DNA of 18,321 bases from Comamonas sp. (lineage in GTDB: Bacteria; Pseudomonadota; Gammaproteobacteria; Burkholderiales; Burkholderiaceae_C), in contig JAFAIY010000350.1 in NCBI GenBank assembly GCA_019236485.1, positions 1 to 18,321 of the forward strand, written 5' to 3'. The translations under genes were made by a program, and so were the position numbers. Positions 1 to 7,362 of the stretch are shown here, piece by piece (the first letter of the stretch is position 1; every line of letters begins with the position of its first letter). The notes under the pieces were generated by a model, which did no database searches, had not been told where the DNA came from, and saw only the letters and a program-made list of their open reading frames with translations.

Positions 1-208
1 CTGCGCCCAGCCACCTGGCCATGGCACGCCAGCGCCATGCCGACACGAGGTTCGAGGCGATGGAGAGCAGAAAGCCCGCCAGCAGCCACCATGGACTGGC
101 CTGCTGCAGCCGTCCCCAGAGCTGGACAGGATTGGCGAAATAGACAACGACGGCCAGCAAGGCCATGCCCATCAGGGCACGCACAACAGCTTTACGCGCC
201 TTGCTCAC
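1..208 (-). CDS. PF03706-family integral membrane protein (LPG synthase TM region / YbhN-like), partial
   Basis: Only the first 69 codons are in the window; the gene runs off the left edge. The proposed start is a GTG at 208-206 that overlaps the TGA of the upstream glycosyltransferase (GTGA), so the two are probably translationally coupled. In-frame ATGs at codons 13 and 15 are alternatives. The N-terminus is basic (VSKARKAVVRALMG), followed by a membrane segment (about residues 13-25), a stretch with NPVQLWGRLQQASPWW, and a second membrane segment (about residues 43-60) ending SAWRWRAMARWLG. The arrangement of an N-terminal helix, an NP..LW.. segment and an R-rich W..R.M motif is typical of the PF03706/UPF0104 family, whose members are multi-pass inner-membrane proteins often found beside polyprenyl-phosphate glycosyltransferases. 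Its job here may be in lipid-linked sugar handling. Family assignment rests on a short fragment. Confidence 0.6.
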   Translation of the reverse strand, partial: MSKARKAVVRALMGMALLAVVVYFANPVQLWGRLQQASPWWLLAGFLLSIASNLVSAWRWRAMARWLGA

Positions 209-1230
209 AATACGGGGGACGCAATTCTCGCGATCTGTGCTTCGGGCTCCGGATCAACCGTTCCATACTCCTTGGCGTAGTACTGCAGGCCGCTGCCGGA
301 CTCGTAATAGATACGGGTCAGCAGCTCGCCGATCAGACCCGCGGCGATGAACTGCATGCCCATCAGCACCAGCATGACGCCGGCCATCAGCAAGGGACGA
401 CCGCCGATGGACTCGCCCATGATTTTTTCGACCAGCAGCCACAGCAGGATCAGGAAGCCGGGAGTCGCCATCCACAGCCCCATGCCGCCAAAAGCGTGCA
501 GCGGACGCTGGCGAAAGCGCATGAAAAAGACGATGAAGATCAGATCCAGAATCACCCGGAAGGTGCGATCGATACCGTACTTGGAGACGCCGCGTGTGCG
601 CGCGTGGTGACGCACCGGTACCTCGGCGATGCGTGCACCCGCATCGCGCGCCAGAGACGGGATGAAACGGTGCATCTCGCCATATAGGCGGATGCGGTCG
701 ATGATTTCTCGGCGATAGGCCTTCAATGCGCAGCCATAGTCGTGCAGCTGCACATTGGTGAACTTGGAGATCAGGCGGTTGGCCAGCACGGACGGAAGAC
801 GGCGCGACAGCGCCTTGTCCTGGCGATTCTTGCGCCAGCCCGAGATCATGTCCACATCGGGATCGCTCGCCAGCCGTTCCAGCAGCAGCGGGATATCACC
901 GGGTTCGTTCTGCAGGTCGGCATCCAGGGTCACCACATAGCGACCACGCACACGGTCAAAGCCCGCTTGCAGTGCACTGGACTGGCCGTAGTTGCGCACC
1001 AGGCAGACGGCGCGCACCCAGGAATGCTGCTCCGCCAGCTCGCGCAGGCGCTTGGCGCTTCCGTCCGTCGATCCATCGTCCACCGCAATGAGTTCATAGC
1101 TCAGCGGCTGCGCGCTCATGGCGGCATCGATGCGCGCCACCAGATCGGGCAGATTATCGAACTCGTTATAGACGGGGACAACGATGGAAACTTCGGGAAT
1201 TGAATCGTGCACGGACTTCATGCTCAACAT
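205..1230 (-). CDS. GT2 polyisoprenyl-phosphate glycosyltransferase (ArnC/GtrB/RgtE-like)
   Basis: This family transfers a sugar from a nucleotide donor to undecaprenyl (or a similar polyprenyl) phosphate at the cytoplasmic face of the inner membrane. The GT-A fold is clear: VSIVVPVYNE near the N-terminus, IAVDDGSTDGS, then DADLQNEPGDIP (DAD at residues 103-105, the metal/donor motif), SGWRKNRQD and RHHARTRGVSKYG. Two C-terminal membrane helices follow (about residues 248-273 and 284-307), ending in GELLTRIYYE, as in ArnC/GtrB. About 341 aa is close to ArnC (about 320). I chose the ATG at 1230, which has AGGTGA 11 bases upstream; a GTG at 1245 and an ATG at 1221 are alternatives. It diverges from the ArnT-like gene. 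The neighbouring epimerase and dehydrogenase suggest a UDP-uronic acid donor, but the sugar cannot be read from the sequence. Confidence 0.88.
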   Translation of the reverse strand: MLSMKSVHDSIPEVSIVVPVYNEFDNLPDLVARIDAAMSAQPLSYELIAVDDGSTDGSAKRLRELAEQHSWVRAVCLVRNYGQSSALQAGFDRVRGRYVVTLDADLQNEPGDIPLLLERLASDPDVDMISGWRKNRQDKALSRRLPSVLANRLISKFTNVQLHDYGCALKAYRREIIDRIRLYGEMHRFIPSLARDAGARIAEVPVRHHARTRGVSKYGIDRTFRVILDLIFIVFFMRFRQRPLHAFGGMGLWMATPGFLILLWLLVEKIMGESIGGRPLLMAGVMLVLMGMQFIAAGLIGELLTRIYYESGSGLQYYAKEYGTVDPEPEAQIARIASPVL

Positions 1231-1252
1231 TTGGATAACAGTCACCTATACT
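1224..1252 (+). promoter_or_regulatory. Candidate sigma70 promoter for the sugar-transfer operon
   Basis: A -10-like TATACT at 1247-1252 (5 of 6 to consensus) lies 17 bases after TCAACA at 1224-1229 (4 of 6 to TTGACA). Transcription would begin near 1259, about 40 bases before the ATG at 1299. The elements overlap the 5' end of the divergent glycosyltransferase gene. This is motif matching only. Confidence 0.4.
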
Positions 1253-1298
1253 AACTGAATACCCTAGGTGCCATTTCCGCCAGGCTCAGGTCTGGCCC

Positions 1299-2864
1299 AT
1301 GCAGGCATGCGCAAACGTGAGCGCACGCTCCCGACTCCTTGCGCACCTGCCAAACGCTATGGCATCCACCACCACTGACTCCCCCCGCCACGACTGGCAA
1401 CAGGCGCTGTACGCCAAACCCTGGCTAGGCCTGCTGCTGCTGGCCTGCGCCCACATCCTCTCACGCACCCTGATTTCGTCAGGCATGAAGTGGGACGAGT
1501 CCGAGCAAATTCTCTGGGCCCAGCATCTGGCCCTGGGCTATGGCCCCCAGCCCCCGCTCTACAGCTGGCTGCAATGGGCGGTCTGCCAGGTGCTCGGCCC
1601 TTCGGTGCTGGCTCTGGCGGTGCTCAAGCACGCGCTGATTGCGCTGACCTACTGCCTGGCCTGGCTGGCCGGCCGGCAGCTCCTCAGCGACAAGGGTGCA
1701 TGGTGGGTCGCGGCAGGCCTGCTGCTGATGCCGCCCTTTGGCTGGGACTCCCTGCGTGACCAGACCCATACCGTGATGGTGACCGCAATGACCATGGGCC
1801 TGTGGTGGGCCGTGCTGCGCCAGGTCCGGCGGCCGCAGCCCGTCAACTTTGTGCTGATCGGCCTGTTCTGCGGCCTGGGCATGCTGTCCAAATACAGCTA
1901 TGCCATGCTGATCGGCGCGTTGTTCATCGCCTCCATGACGGTGGCCCCGGTGCGCTCCGCCATCTTTGCCAAGGGCTGGTGGCTGGCCCCGCTGGTGGGT
2001 CTGCTGCTGTTTGCGCCCCATGCCTCCTGGCTGGCCTCGCACTGGAGCATGGCCACGACCGAGACCGTGCAGAAGATGTCGATTTCTGCCGAAGTCTCCC
2101 GCCTCAAGGGCCTGGGCAATCTGGCCACGGCCCTGCTGGCCACCCTGGGCCTGTGGCTGATCTCGGTGTTGCTGAGCTATAGATCCAGGCTCTGGACCGC
2201 CACGCAGTCCACGCCGCCGGCAACCCGCTCATGGGCCTGGCCCCTGCTGCAGCGCTATCTGCTCATCATCGCGGCCTGTCTGCTGGCCATGGTGCTGGCG
2301 GCCGACGTGACGGATTTCAAGCAGCGCTGGATGCTGCCCCTGACGGCGATCGCCCCCCTGGCCCTGTATGTCTGGCGCCCGGCCCTGCTGGAGCAAAACG
2401 TGGGACGCAGCTTCACGGCCATCGTCCTCGTATTTGCCCTGGTATTTCTGGCCATGGCCACCTTGCGACCCTGGAACGGCGGCCGCAAGAACGACCCCGA
2501 TGAGCTCAACCACCCGGTCAAGGCCCTGGCCCGGGAGCTGCGCAGCGCCGGCTATGACGGCCAGGGCGTGATCGTCGGCTCCGACCACATGATTGCCGCC
2601 ATGCTGCATTCGCAGTTCCCGCACAGCTATGCGCTGGGCTGCTCTGACGGCAGACAGCTGCAGCAATGCCTGGCACAGGCCAAGGCTCCCACTGCCACCG
2701 CACTGCTGCTGATCACGCGTGCGGACAAGCCCGTGCCGGGCTGGTGGGACGGCGTGTTCACGCAGCTGCCAAAAACCACGATCCGAACGCTGAGCATTCC
2801 CTTTGAAAAAATGCCGGCCAGCGCAACTCCTGCGCAATACCAATACGTCTGGATTGCCCCATGA
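1299..2864 (+). CDS. ArnT-like GT39/GT83 membrane glycosyltransferase
   Basis: This is a multi-pass inner-membrane protein of 521 aa with roughly ten or more hydrophobic helices and a C-terminal periplasmic-type tail. After the first helix (about residues 41-60) comes KWDESEQ (D66, E67, E69) in the first outer loop, and then QPPLYSW (residues 84-90). An acidic first-loop motif followed by a PPLY/QPPL motif is the signature of the PMT/ArnT superfamily, which uses polyprenyl-phosphate sugars to glycosylate lipid A, core LPS or proteins on the periplasmic side. The ATG at 1299 has CAGG 8 bases upstream; an ATG at 1359 (501 aa) is a credible alternative start. Its stop overlaps the next start (ATGA), indicating coupled translation with the epimerase. 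The acceptor is not identifiable. Confidence 0.82.
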   Translation: MQACANVSARSRLLAHLPNAMASTTTDSPRHDWQQALYAKPWLGLLLLACAHILSRTLISSGMKWDESEQILWAQHLALGYGPQPPLYSWLQWAVCQVLGPSVLALAVLKHALIALTYCLAWLAGRQLLSDKGAWWVAAGLLLMPPFGWDSLRDQTHTVMVTAMTMGLWWAVLRQVRRPQPVNFVLIGLFCGLGMLSKYSYAMLIGALFIASMTVAPVRSAIFAKGWWLAPLVGLLLFAPHASWLASHWSMATTETVQKMSISAEVSRLKGLGNLATALLATLGLWLISVLLSYRSRLWTATQSTPPATRSWAWPLLQRYLLIIAACLLAMVLAADVTDFKQRWMLPLTAIAPLALYVWRPALLEQNVGRSFTAIVLVFALVFLAMATLRPWNGGRKNDPDELNHPVKALARELRSAGYDGQGVIVGSDHMIAAMLHSQFPHSYALGCSDGRQLQQCLAQAKAPTATALLLITRADKPVPGWWDGVFTQLPKTTIRTLSIPFEKMPASATPAQYQYVWIAP

Positions 2865-3871
2865 ATCCTGTTTTGATCACCGGCTGTGCCGGTTTCATCG
2901 GCATGCATTGCGCCAAGCGACTGCTGGAGCAAGGCGTGCCCGTCGTCGGCATCGACAACCTCAACCACTACTACGACGTGGCGCTCAAGCACGCGCGTCT
3001 GGACCAGCTGCGCCCGTATGCCGACTTCCGCTTCGTGGAGCTGGATGTGGCCGACCGCCCTGGCATGGAGCGGCTGTTTGCCGAAGTGGCTCCCGGCAAG
3101 GTACTGCATCTGGCGGCCCAGGCCGGCGTGCGCTATTCGATCGACCAGCCCGACGATTACACCGACTCCAATCTGCTGGGCTTCGGCAATATCTTGCAGG
3201 GCTGCCGCAAGCAGCAGGTGCAGCACCTGGTCTATGCCAGCAGCTCCAGCGTCTATGGCGGCAATACCAAGATGCCGTTTGCCGAAAGCGATGCGGTGGA
3301 CCACCCCATCAGCTATTACGCGGCGACCAAGAAGGCCAACGAGCTGATGGCCCATACCTATTCCCATCTCTACGGCATTCCGACCACGGGCCTGCGCTTC
3401 TTCACGGTCTACGGTCCCTGGGGCCGCCCCGACATGGCCTTGTTCAAGTTCACCCAGGCCATGCTGGCAGGCGCCACCATAGACGTCTATGGCGAAGGCA
3501 AGCTGGTGCGCGACTTCACCTATATCGATGACATCGTCGAAGGCATCATGCGCGTGCTGGACAAGCCCGCCACGGCCGATGCCGGCTATGACAGCCAGCA
3601 CCCCAACCCCGGCACCAGCACGGCGCCCTACCGCATCTTCAATATCGGCAACAACTCGCCGACCCTGCTGATGGACTACATCGCGGCGCTCGAGGGCGCG
3701 CTGGGCATCACGGCCGACAAGCGCATGCTGCCCATACAGCCCGGCGACATGCACAGCACGGCGGCCGACACCCGGGCCCTGCAGGCCTGGGTGGACTTTG
3801 CGCCGGCCATGCCGGTCGGCACCGGCGTGCAGCATTTTGTGGACTGGTATCGTTCTTTTTATCGCGTATGA
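2861..3871 (+). CDS. UDP-glucuronate 4-epimerase (NAD-dependent SDR)
   Basis: An extended short-chain dehydrogenase of 336 aa, the usual length for UDP-glucuronate 4-epimerases, which interconvert UDP-GlcA and UDP-GalA in the cytoplasm. The NAD-binding loop is ITGCAGFIG (G8, G11, G14). [13 protein letters not shown] is typical of UDP-uronate epimerases. [22 protein letters not shown] and the catalytic YAATK (Y153, K157) follow in order. [19 protein letters not shown] and the [11 protein letters not shown] segment are also family hallmarks. It overlaps the ArnT-like gene by 4 bases on one side and the UDP-glucose dehydrogenase by 4 bases on the other, so substrate supply (UDP-GlcA) and epimerisation are made together. 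Substrate specificity is inferred from family resemblance and from the linked dehydrogenase. Confidence 0.88.
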   Translation: MNPVLITGCAGFIGMHCAKRLLEQGVPVVGIDNLNHYYDVALKHARLDQLRPYADFRFVELDVADRPGMERLFAEVAPGKVLHLAAQAGVRYSIDQPDDYTDSNLLGFGNILQGCRKQQVQHLVYASSSSVYGGNTKMPFAESDAVDHPISYYAATKKANELMAHTYSHLYGIPTTGLRFFTVYGPWGRPDMALFKFTQAMLAGATIDVYGEGKLVRDFTYIDDIVEGIMRVLDKPATADAGYDSQHPNPGTSTAPYRIFNIGNNSPTLLMDYIAALEGALGITADKRMLPIQPGDMHSTAADTRALQAWVDFAPAMPVGTGVQHFVDWYRSFYRV

Positions 3872-5205
3872 AAGTCACTGTTTTTGGTACCGGCTATGTC
3901 GGTCTGGTGCAAGGCGCCGTCTTGGCCGATGTCGGCCATCAAGTGCTTTGTGTGGATGTGGACGCACAAAAGGTCGCGGCGCTCCAGGCCGGACAGATCC
4001 CGATTCATGAGCCGGGCCTGGATGCCCTGGTCATCAACAACCAGCAGCTCGGCCGGCTGCAGTTCACCACCAATGCCGAGGAAGGCGTCGCGCACAGCGA
4101 GCTGATCTTTCTGGCCGTGGGCACGCCGCCCGACGAGGACGGCAGCGCCGACCTGCAATATGTGCTGGCCGTGGCCCAGACCATTGCCCGGCATATGGAC
4201 GGCCCGCGCATCGTGATCAACAAATCCACGGTTCCCGTGGGCACGGCGGACAAGGTCTCGGCCGTGATCGCGGCAGGACTGGAGCAGCGCGGCGTCCAAT
4301 ACCCGTTCGACGTGGTCTCCAACCCCGAATTCCTCAAGGAAGGCGCGGCCGTGGGCGACTGCCAGCGCCCGGACCGCATCATCATCGGTACCGGCAATCC
4401 CGCCTCCGAAGCCAAGCTGCGCGAGCTCTATGCGCCCTTCAATCGCAACCACGACAAGATCGTGGTGATGGATGTGAGAAGCGCCGAGCTGACCAAGTAC
4501 GCGGCCAATGCCATGTTGGCGACCAAGATCAGCTTCATGAACGAGATCGCCAATCTGGCCGAACGCCTGGGCGCCAACGTGGAGGCCGTGCGCCGCGGCA
4601 TAGGCAGCGATCCGCGCATCGGCTACCACTTCATCTATCCGGGCGTGGGCTATGGCGGCAGCTGCTTCCCCAAGGATGTGAAGGCCCTGATCCACACGGC
4701 CAAGGAAGTGGATTTCGAGCCCCTGCTGCTCAATGCCGTGGAAGACCGCAACCACGCCCAGCGCCATGTGCTGTTCGAGCGCATCCAGGCCTTCTACGGC
4801 GGCGAGCTCCAGGGCAAGACCGTGGCGCTCTGGGGACTGGCGTTCAAGCCCAATACCGACGATATGCGCGAGGCCCCCAGCCGCAATCTGCTCGAAGCCC
4901 TCTGGGCCGCCGGAGCCAGGGTCCGGGCCTATGACCCCGTGGCCATGCAGGAAGCGCTGCGCATCTACGGCGAACGCGCTGATCTGCAGCTGGTGGACGG
5001 CCCGCTGGCCGCGGTGCAAGGCGCCGACTGCCTGGCTATAGTCACCGAATGGCAGGTCTTCCGCGCCCCCGACTTCGAGCTGCTGGCCAAAACCCTGGGC
5101 GACAGAATGATCTTCGACGGCCGCAATCTTTATGACCCCGCATTGCCCGCCAGCCATGGCCTGGGCTATGTCTCCATAGGCCGCCCCGCACACCAGCCGC
5201 GCTGA
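3868..5205 (+). CDS. ugd: UDP-glucose 6-dehydrogenase
   Basis: Oxidises UDP-glucose to UDP-glucuronate with two NAD+. The 445-aa protein has the full family layout: N-terminal Rossmann motif [11 protein letters not shown] (residues 6-16), [48 protein letters not shown], the central dimerisation helix with the conserved Lys/Asn stretch [21 protein letters not shown], and the active-site segment YGGSCFPKD with catalytic Cys266. The C-terminal UDP-binding domain carries [15 protein letters not shown]. It starts inside the stop of the epimerase gene (ATGA). Last gene of the operon; a strong inverted repeat follows 8 bases after the stop. Some family members also use other UDP-hexoses, but the conserved motifs fit UDP-glucose well. 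Confidence 0.95.
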   Translation: MKVTVFGTGYVGLVQGAVLADVGHQVLCVDVDAQKVAALQAGQIPIHEPGLDALVINNQQLGRLQFTTNAEEGVAHSELIFLAVGTPPDEDGSADLQYVLAVAQTIARHMDGPRIVINKSTVPVGTADKVSAVIAAGLEQRGVQYPFDVVSNPEFLKEGAAVGDCQRPDRIIIGTGNPASEAKLRELYAPFNRNHDKIVVMDVRSAELTKYAANAMLATKISFMNEIANLAERLGANVEAVRRGIGSDPRIGYHFIYPGVGYGGSCFPKDVKALIHTAKEVDFEPLLLNAVEDRNHAQRHVLFERIQAFYGGELQGKTVALWGLAFKPNTDDMREAPSRNLLEALWAAGARVRAYDPVAMQEALRIYGERADLQLVDGPLAAVQGADCLAIVTEWQVFRAPDFELLAKTLGDRMIFDGRNLYDPALPASHGLGYVSIGRPAHQPR

Positions 5206-5212
5206 AACAACA

Positions 5213-5242
5213 AAGCCCTGCAGGCCATGACCTGCAGGGCTT
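5213..5242. terminator. Hairpin between convergent genes, probably a bidirectional terminator
   Basis: A perfect 12-bp stem (AAGCCCTGCAGG / CCTGCAGGGCTT) with a 6-base loop lies between the ends of ugd and the convergent histidine kinase gene. On the minus strand the stem is followed by a T-rich run (TGTTGTTT); on the plus strand only TTGG follows. It therefore looks a better intrinsic terminator for the kinase operon, though it may stop both transcripts. Confidence 0.75.
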
Positions 5243-5256
5243 GGTGAAGCCACGAC

Positions 5257-6477
5257 CTAGGCCAGCGACAGCTCGATCACAAAGCTCGCGCCAGGCTGGC
5301 CGTCCAGTCTGGCTTCGCAGCGCGCGCTGCCGCCATGGCGTTCGGCGATAGAGCGCACCAGCGACAGGCCCAGGCCCACGCCACCGGAGCGCTCGCTGGC
5401 ACCGGGCAGCCGGTAGAACTTTTCGAAGATCCGTTCGCGCTGCGGCTCGGGCACACCGGGGCCATGGTCTTCCACGCGGATCATGGCCGTGCGGCCCTGC
5501 CGCGCAAGCGAGAGCGTGATCTCGCCCTGGCTGTAGCGGCGCGCGTTCTCCAGCAGATTGCGCACGGCGCGGCGCAACAGCCTGGAGACGCCCTGCACCT
5601 CCAGCGGGCCATCGGTCTGCAGGTCCAGCTCGGCGCCGATGCGCGCGCATTCCTCGGCCGCCAGGCCGATCAGGTCCACGGACTCCACCGTGCCCACATC
5701 CACCTCGCGCGAGTCCAGGCGGCTGGCCAGCAGGATCTCGTCGACAAGCTGATCGAGCTCCGTGATGTTGCGCTGTATCTCGGCCTTGGAGCGCGCGCTG
5801 GCCGGGTCGTCGCCCATGAACTCCAGACCCATGCGGATGCGCGTGAGCGGCGAACGCAGCTCATGCGAGGCATTGGCCAGCAGCGACTTGTGCGAGGTGA
5901 CCAGCGCCTCGATGCGCGCGGCCGCGGCATTGAACTGATGCGCGAGATCGGCCACTTCATCATGGCCATGCTCGGGCACGCGCACCGACAGATCGCCCTC
6001 GCCGAAGCGCTTCACGCCACGCTGCAGGCTTTCCAGCCGCTTGAGCAGGCGGCGGATGATGGGGAACACGCCGACCACCACCGCCACGCCCACCAGCCCC
6101 AGCATCCACAGAAAGCCGAAAGGCGGACGCAGCCAGAACGCGACCGCACCGTCGCGCGGCGGCGGACGCCCTTCGCGCCATTCGCGCGGCGCCAGCCACA
6201 GCTGATAGGTCTTGTCATCGTTGCCGGTGATTTCAAAGCGCACGCCGTCGCCGGGCAGGCCCGGCACGCGGGTGGCCCGGCCTTCGACCAGCACCTCGCC
6301 ATCGGGGCCGTTCATGACCATCTCGCGCGACGGCGGCGTGGCGCTGTTCTGCGCGCGCTGCTCCTCGGCAATCTTCCAGGCCCAGGCCACGCACAGCGTC
6401 AACGCCGCCACGCCGACCACCACGGCCAGCCAGATGCGCAGATACAGGCGCTGGGAAAAAACATGGAGCAGCTTCAT
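5257..6477 (-). CDS. Two-component sensor histidine kinase
   Basis: A 406-aa inner-membrane kinase of the EnvZ/CpxA/RstB type. Residues about 12-34 form TM1; about 35-117 form a short periplasmic domain; about 119-141 form TM2. A HAMP linker follows (about 142-195). The HisKA domain has ASHELRSPLTRIR with phospho-acceptor His205. The ATPase domain has an N box (NLLENARRYS, N307/N311), G1 DHGPGVP (337-343), an F box IFEKFYR and G2 GVGLGLS (367-373). All catalytic motifs are intact. Its ATG shares one base with the stop of the response regulator gene (TGATG), so the two are co-transcribed and coupled. The signal is unknown; the small periplasmic domain rich in charged residues and the surrounding envelope genes suggest an envelope or ion cue, which is inference. 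Confidence 0.93.
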   Translation of the reverse strand: MKLLHVFSQRLYLRIWLAVVVGVAALTLCVAWAWKIAEEQRAQNSATPPSREMVMNGPDGEVLVEGRATRVPGLPGDGVRFEITGNDDKTYQLWLAPREWREGRPPPRDGAVAFWLRPPFGFLWMLGLVGVAVVVGVFPIIRRLLKRLESLQRGVKRFGEGDLSVRVPEHGHDEVADLAHQFNAAAARIEALVTSHKSLLANASHELRSPLTRIRMGLEFMGDDPASARSKAEIQRNITELDQLVDEILLASRLDSREVDVGTVESVDLIGLAAEECARIGAELDLQTDGPLEVQGVSRLLRRAVRNLLENARRYSQGEITLSLARQGRTAMIRVEDHGPGVPEPQRERIFEKFYRLPGASERSGGVGLGLSLVRSIAERHGGSARCEARLDGQPGASFVIELSLA

Positions 6478-7223
6478 CAGTCTTGCTGCTTGGCAAACAC
6501 ATAGCCCACGCCGCGTACGGTCAGGATGCGCTTGGGGTTCTTGGGATCGGCCTCGATCGCCGCGCGGATACGGCCCATGTGCACGTCAATGGAGCGGTCG
6601 AAGGCTTCCAGCTCGCGGCCGCGCACGGCCTCCATGATCTGGTCGCGCGTCAGCACCCGGCCCGCGCGCTCGGCCAGCGCCACCAGCAGGTCGAACTGGT
6701 AGGAGGTCAGCTCGGCGGCCTGATCGCTCACGGCGACGGTGCGCGCATCGCGGTCTATCTCCAGGCTGCCAAAGCGCATCACGGCAGTGGACGGCGCCGG
6801 GCCTTCGCTGCCCTTGCGGCGCAGAATGGCGCGGATGCGGGCCAGCAGCTCGCGCGGCTCGAAAGGTTTGGGCAGATAGTCGTCGGCGCCGAGCTCCAGG
6901 CCGATGATGCGGTCCATGGGGTCGCCCTTGGCCGTCAGCATCAGCACCGGCACCTGCGCGGTGGAGCCCGGCATGGAGCGTATGCGGCGGCAGACCTCCA
7001 GCCCGTCCATATCGGGCAGCATCAGGTCCAGGATCACCAGATCGGGCGGCTCGGACACCGCGCCGTCCGTCGGCTGCAGCCTCTCCAGGCCGCTTTTGCC
7101 ATCGGCCATATGGGCCACTTCCAGGCCGTTGTTGCCCAGATAGTCGCCCACCATTTGCGCCAGGCGGACGTCGTCCTCAATCATCAGAAGTCGGTGCGTG
7201 CTCATAGAGGGCAGTGTAGTCAT
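6477..7223 (-). CDS. OmpR-family response regulator
   Basis: A DNA-binding partner of the adjacent kinase. The receiver domain (about residues 11-132) has the acidic pocket E16/D17/D18, phospho-acceptor Asp66 in ILDLMLPDMDG, Thr97 and Lys119 (YLPKPF). A winged-helix Trans_reg_C domain (about 148-245) contains LTSYQFDLLVALAERAGRV, RSIDVHMGRIR and RGVGYVF. The start used here is the ATG at 7223 (248 aa), because AAGG lies 7 bases upstream. A GTG at 7253 would add ten residues, and an ATG at 7205 would remove six; neither has a better ribosome site. Composition and length resemble CpxR/RstA/OmpR proteins, but no particular orthologue can be named. Confidence 0.93.
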   Translation of the reverse strand: MTTLPSMSTHRLLMIEDDVRLAQMVGDYLGNNGLEVAHMADGKSGLERLQPTDGAVSEPPDLVILDLMLPDMDGLEVCRRIRSMPGSTAQVPVLMLTAKGDPMDRIIGLELGADDYLPKPFEPRELLARIRAILRRKGSEGPAPSTAVMRFGSLEIDRDARTVAVSDQAAELTSYQFDLLVALAERAGRVLTRDQIMEAVRGRELEAFDRSIDVHMGRIRAAIEADPKNPKRILTVRGVGYVFAKQQD

Positions 7224-7338
7224 GCTCGCGCCTTGCTTTGGGTTCAAGGCCACATGCTGCAGCGCCCACGTGAGTTGCTCTTGTCTGCCGCGTAAAGTTG
7301 GGTAAACGCCCGCCCAGCAGCAAGAAAACCATAGCTAG

Positions 7339-7362
7339 CAGCGCTGGTGCATCAGGCGCTGG
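7339..7362. repeat. Short inverted/direct repeat at the ampG 3' end (possible terminator or dispersed intergenic repeat)
   Basis: CAGCGC (7339-7344) and GCGCTG (7356-7361) can pair around an 11-base loop; GCGCTGG is also repeated directly at 7341-7347 and 7356-7362. The element overlaps the ampG stop codon (7352-7354) and on the minus strand is followed by a GGTTTTC stretch after CTAGCTAT. It resembles the TAGCnGCTAGCGCTT-type intergenic hairpins I associate with Comamonadaceae genomes, but that is memory and has not been compared. Weak as a terminator. Confidence 0.35.

Noticed and set aside
2627..3835. 402-codon minus-strand frame opposite the epimerase
   Set aside because: Antisense shadow with no motif and strong biased composition.
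3859..5253. 464-codon minus-strand frame opposite ugd
   Set aside because: Antisense shadow of a fully conserved UDP-glucose dehydrogenase.
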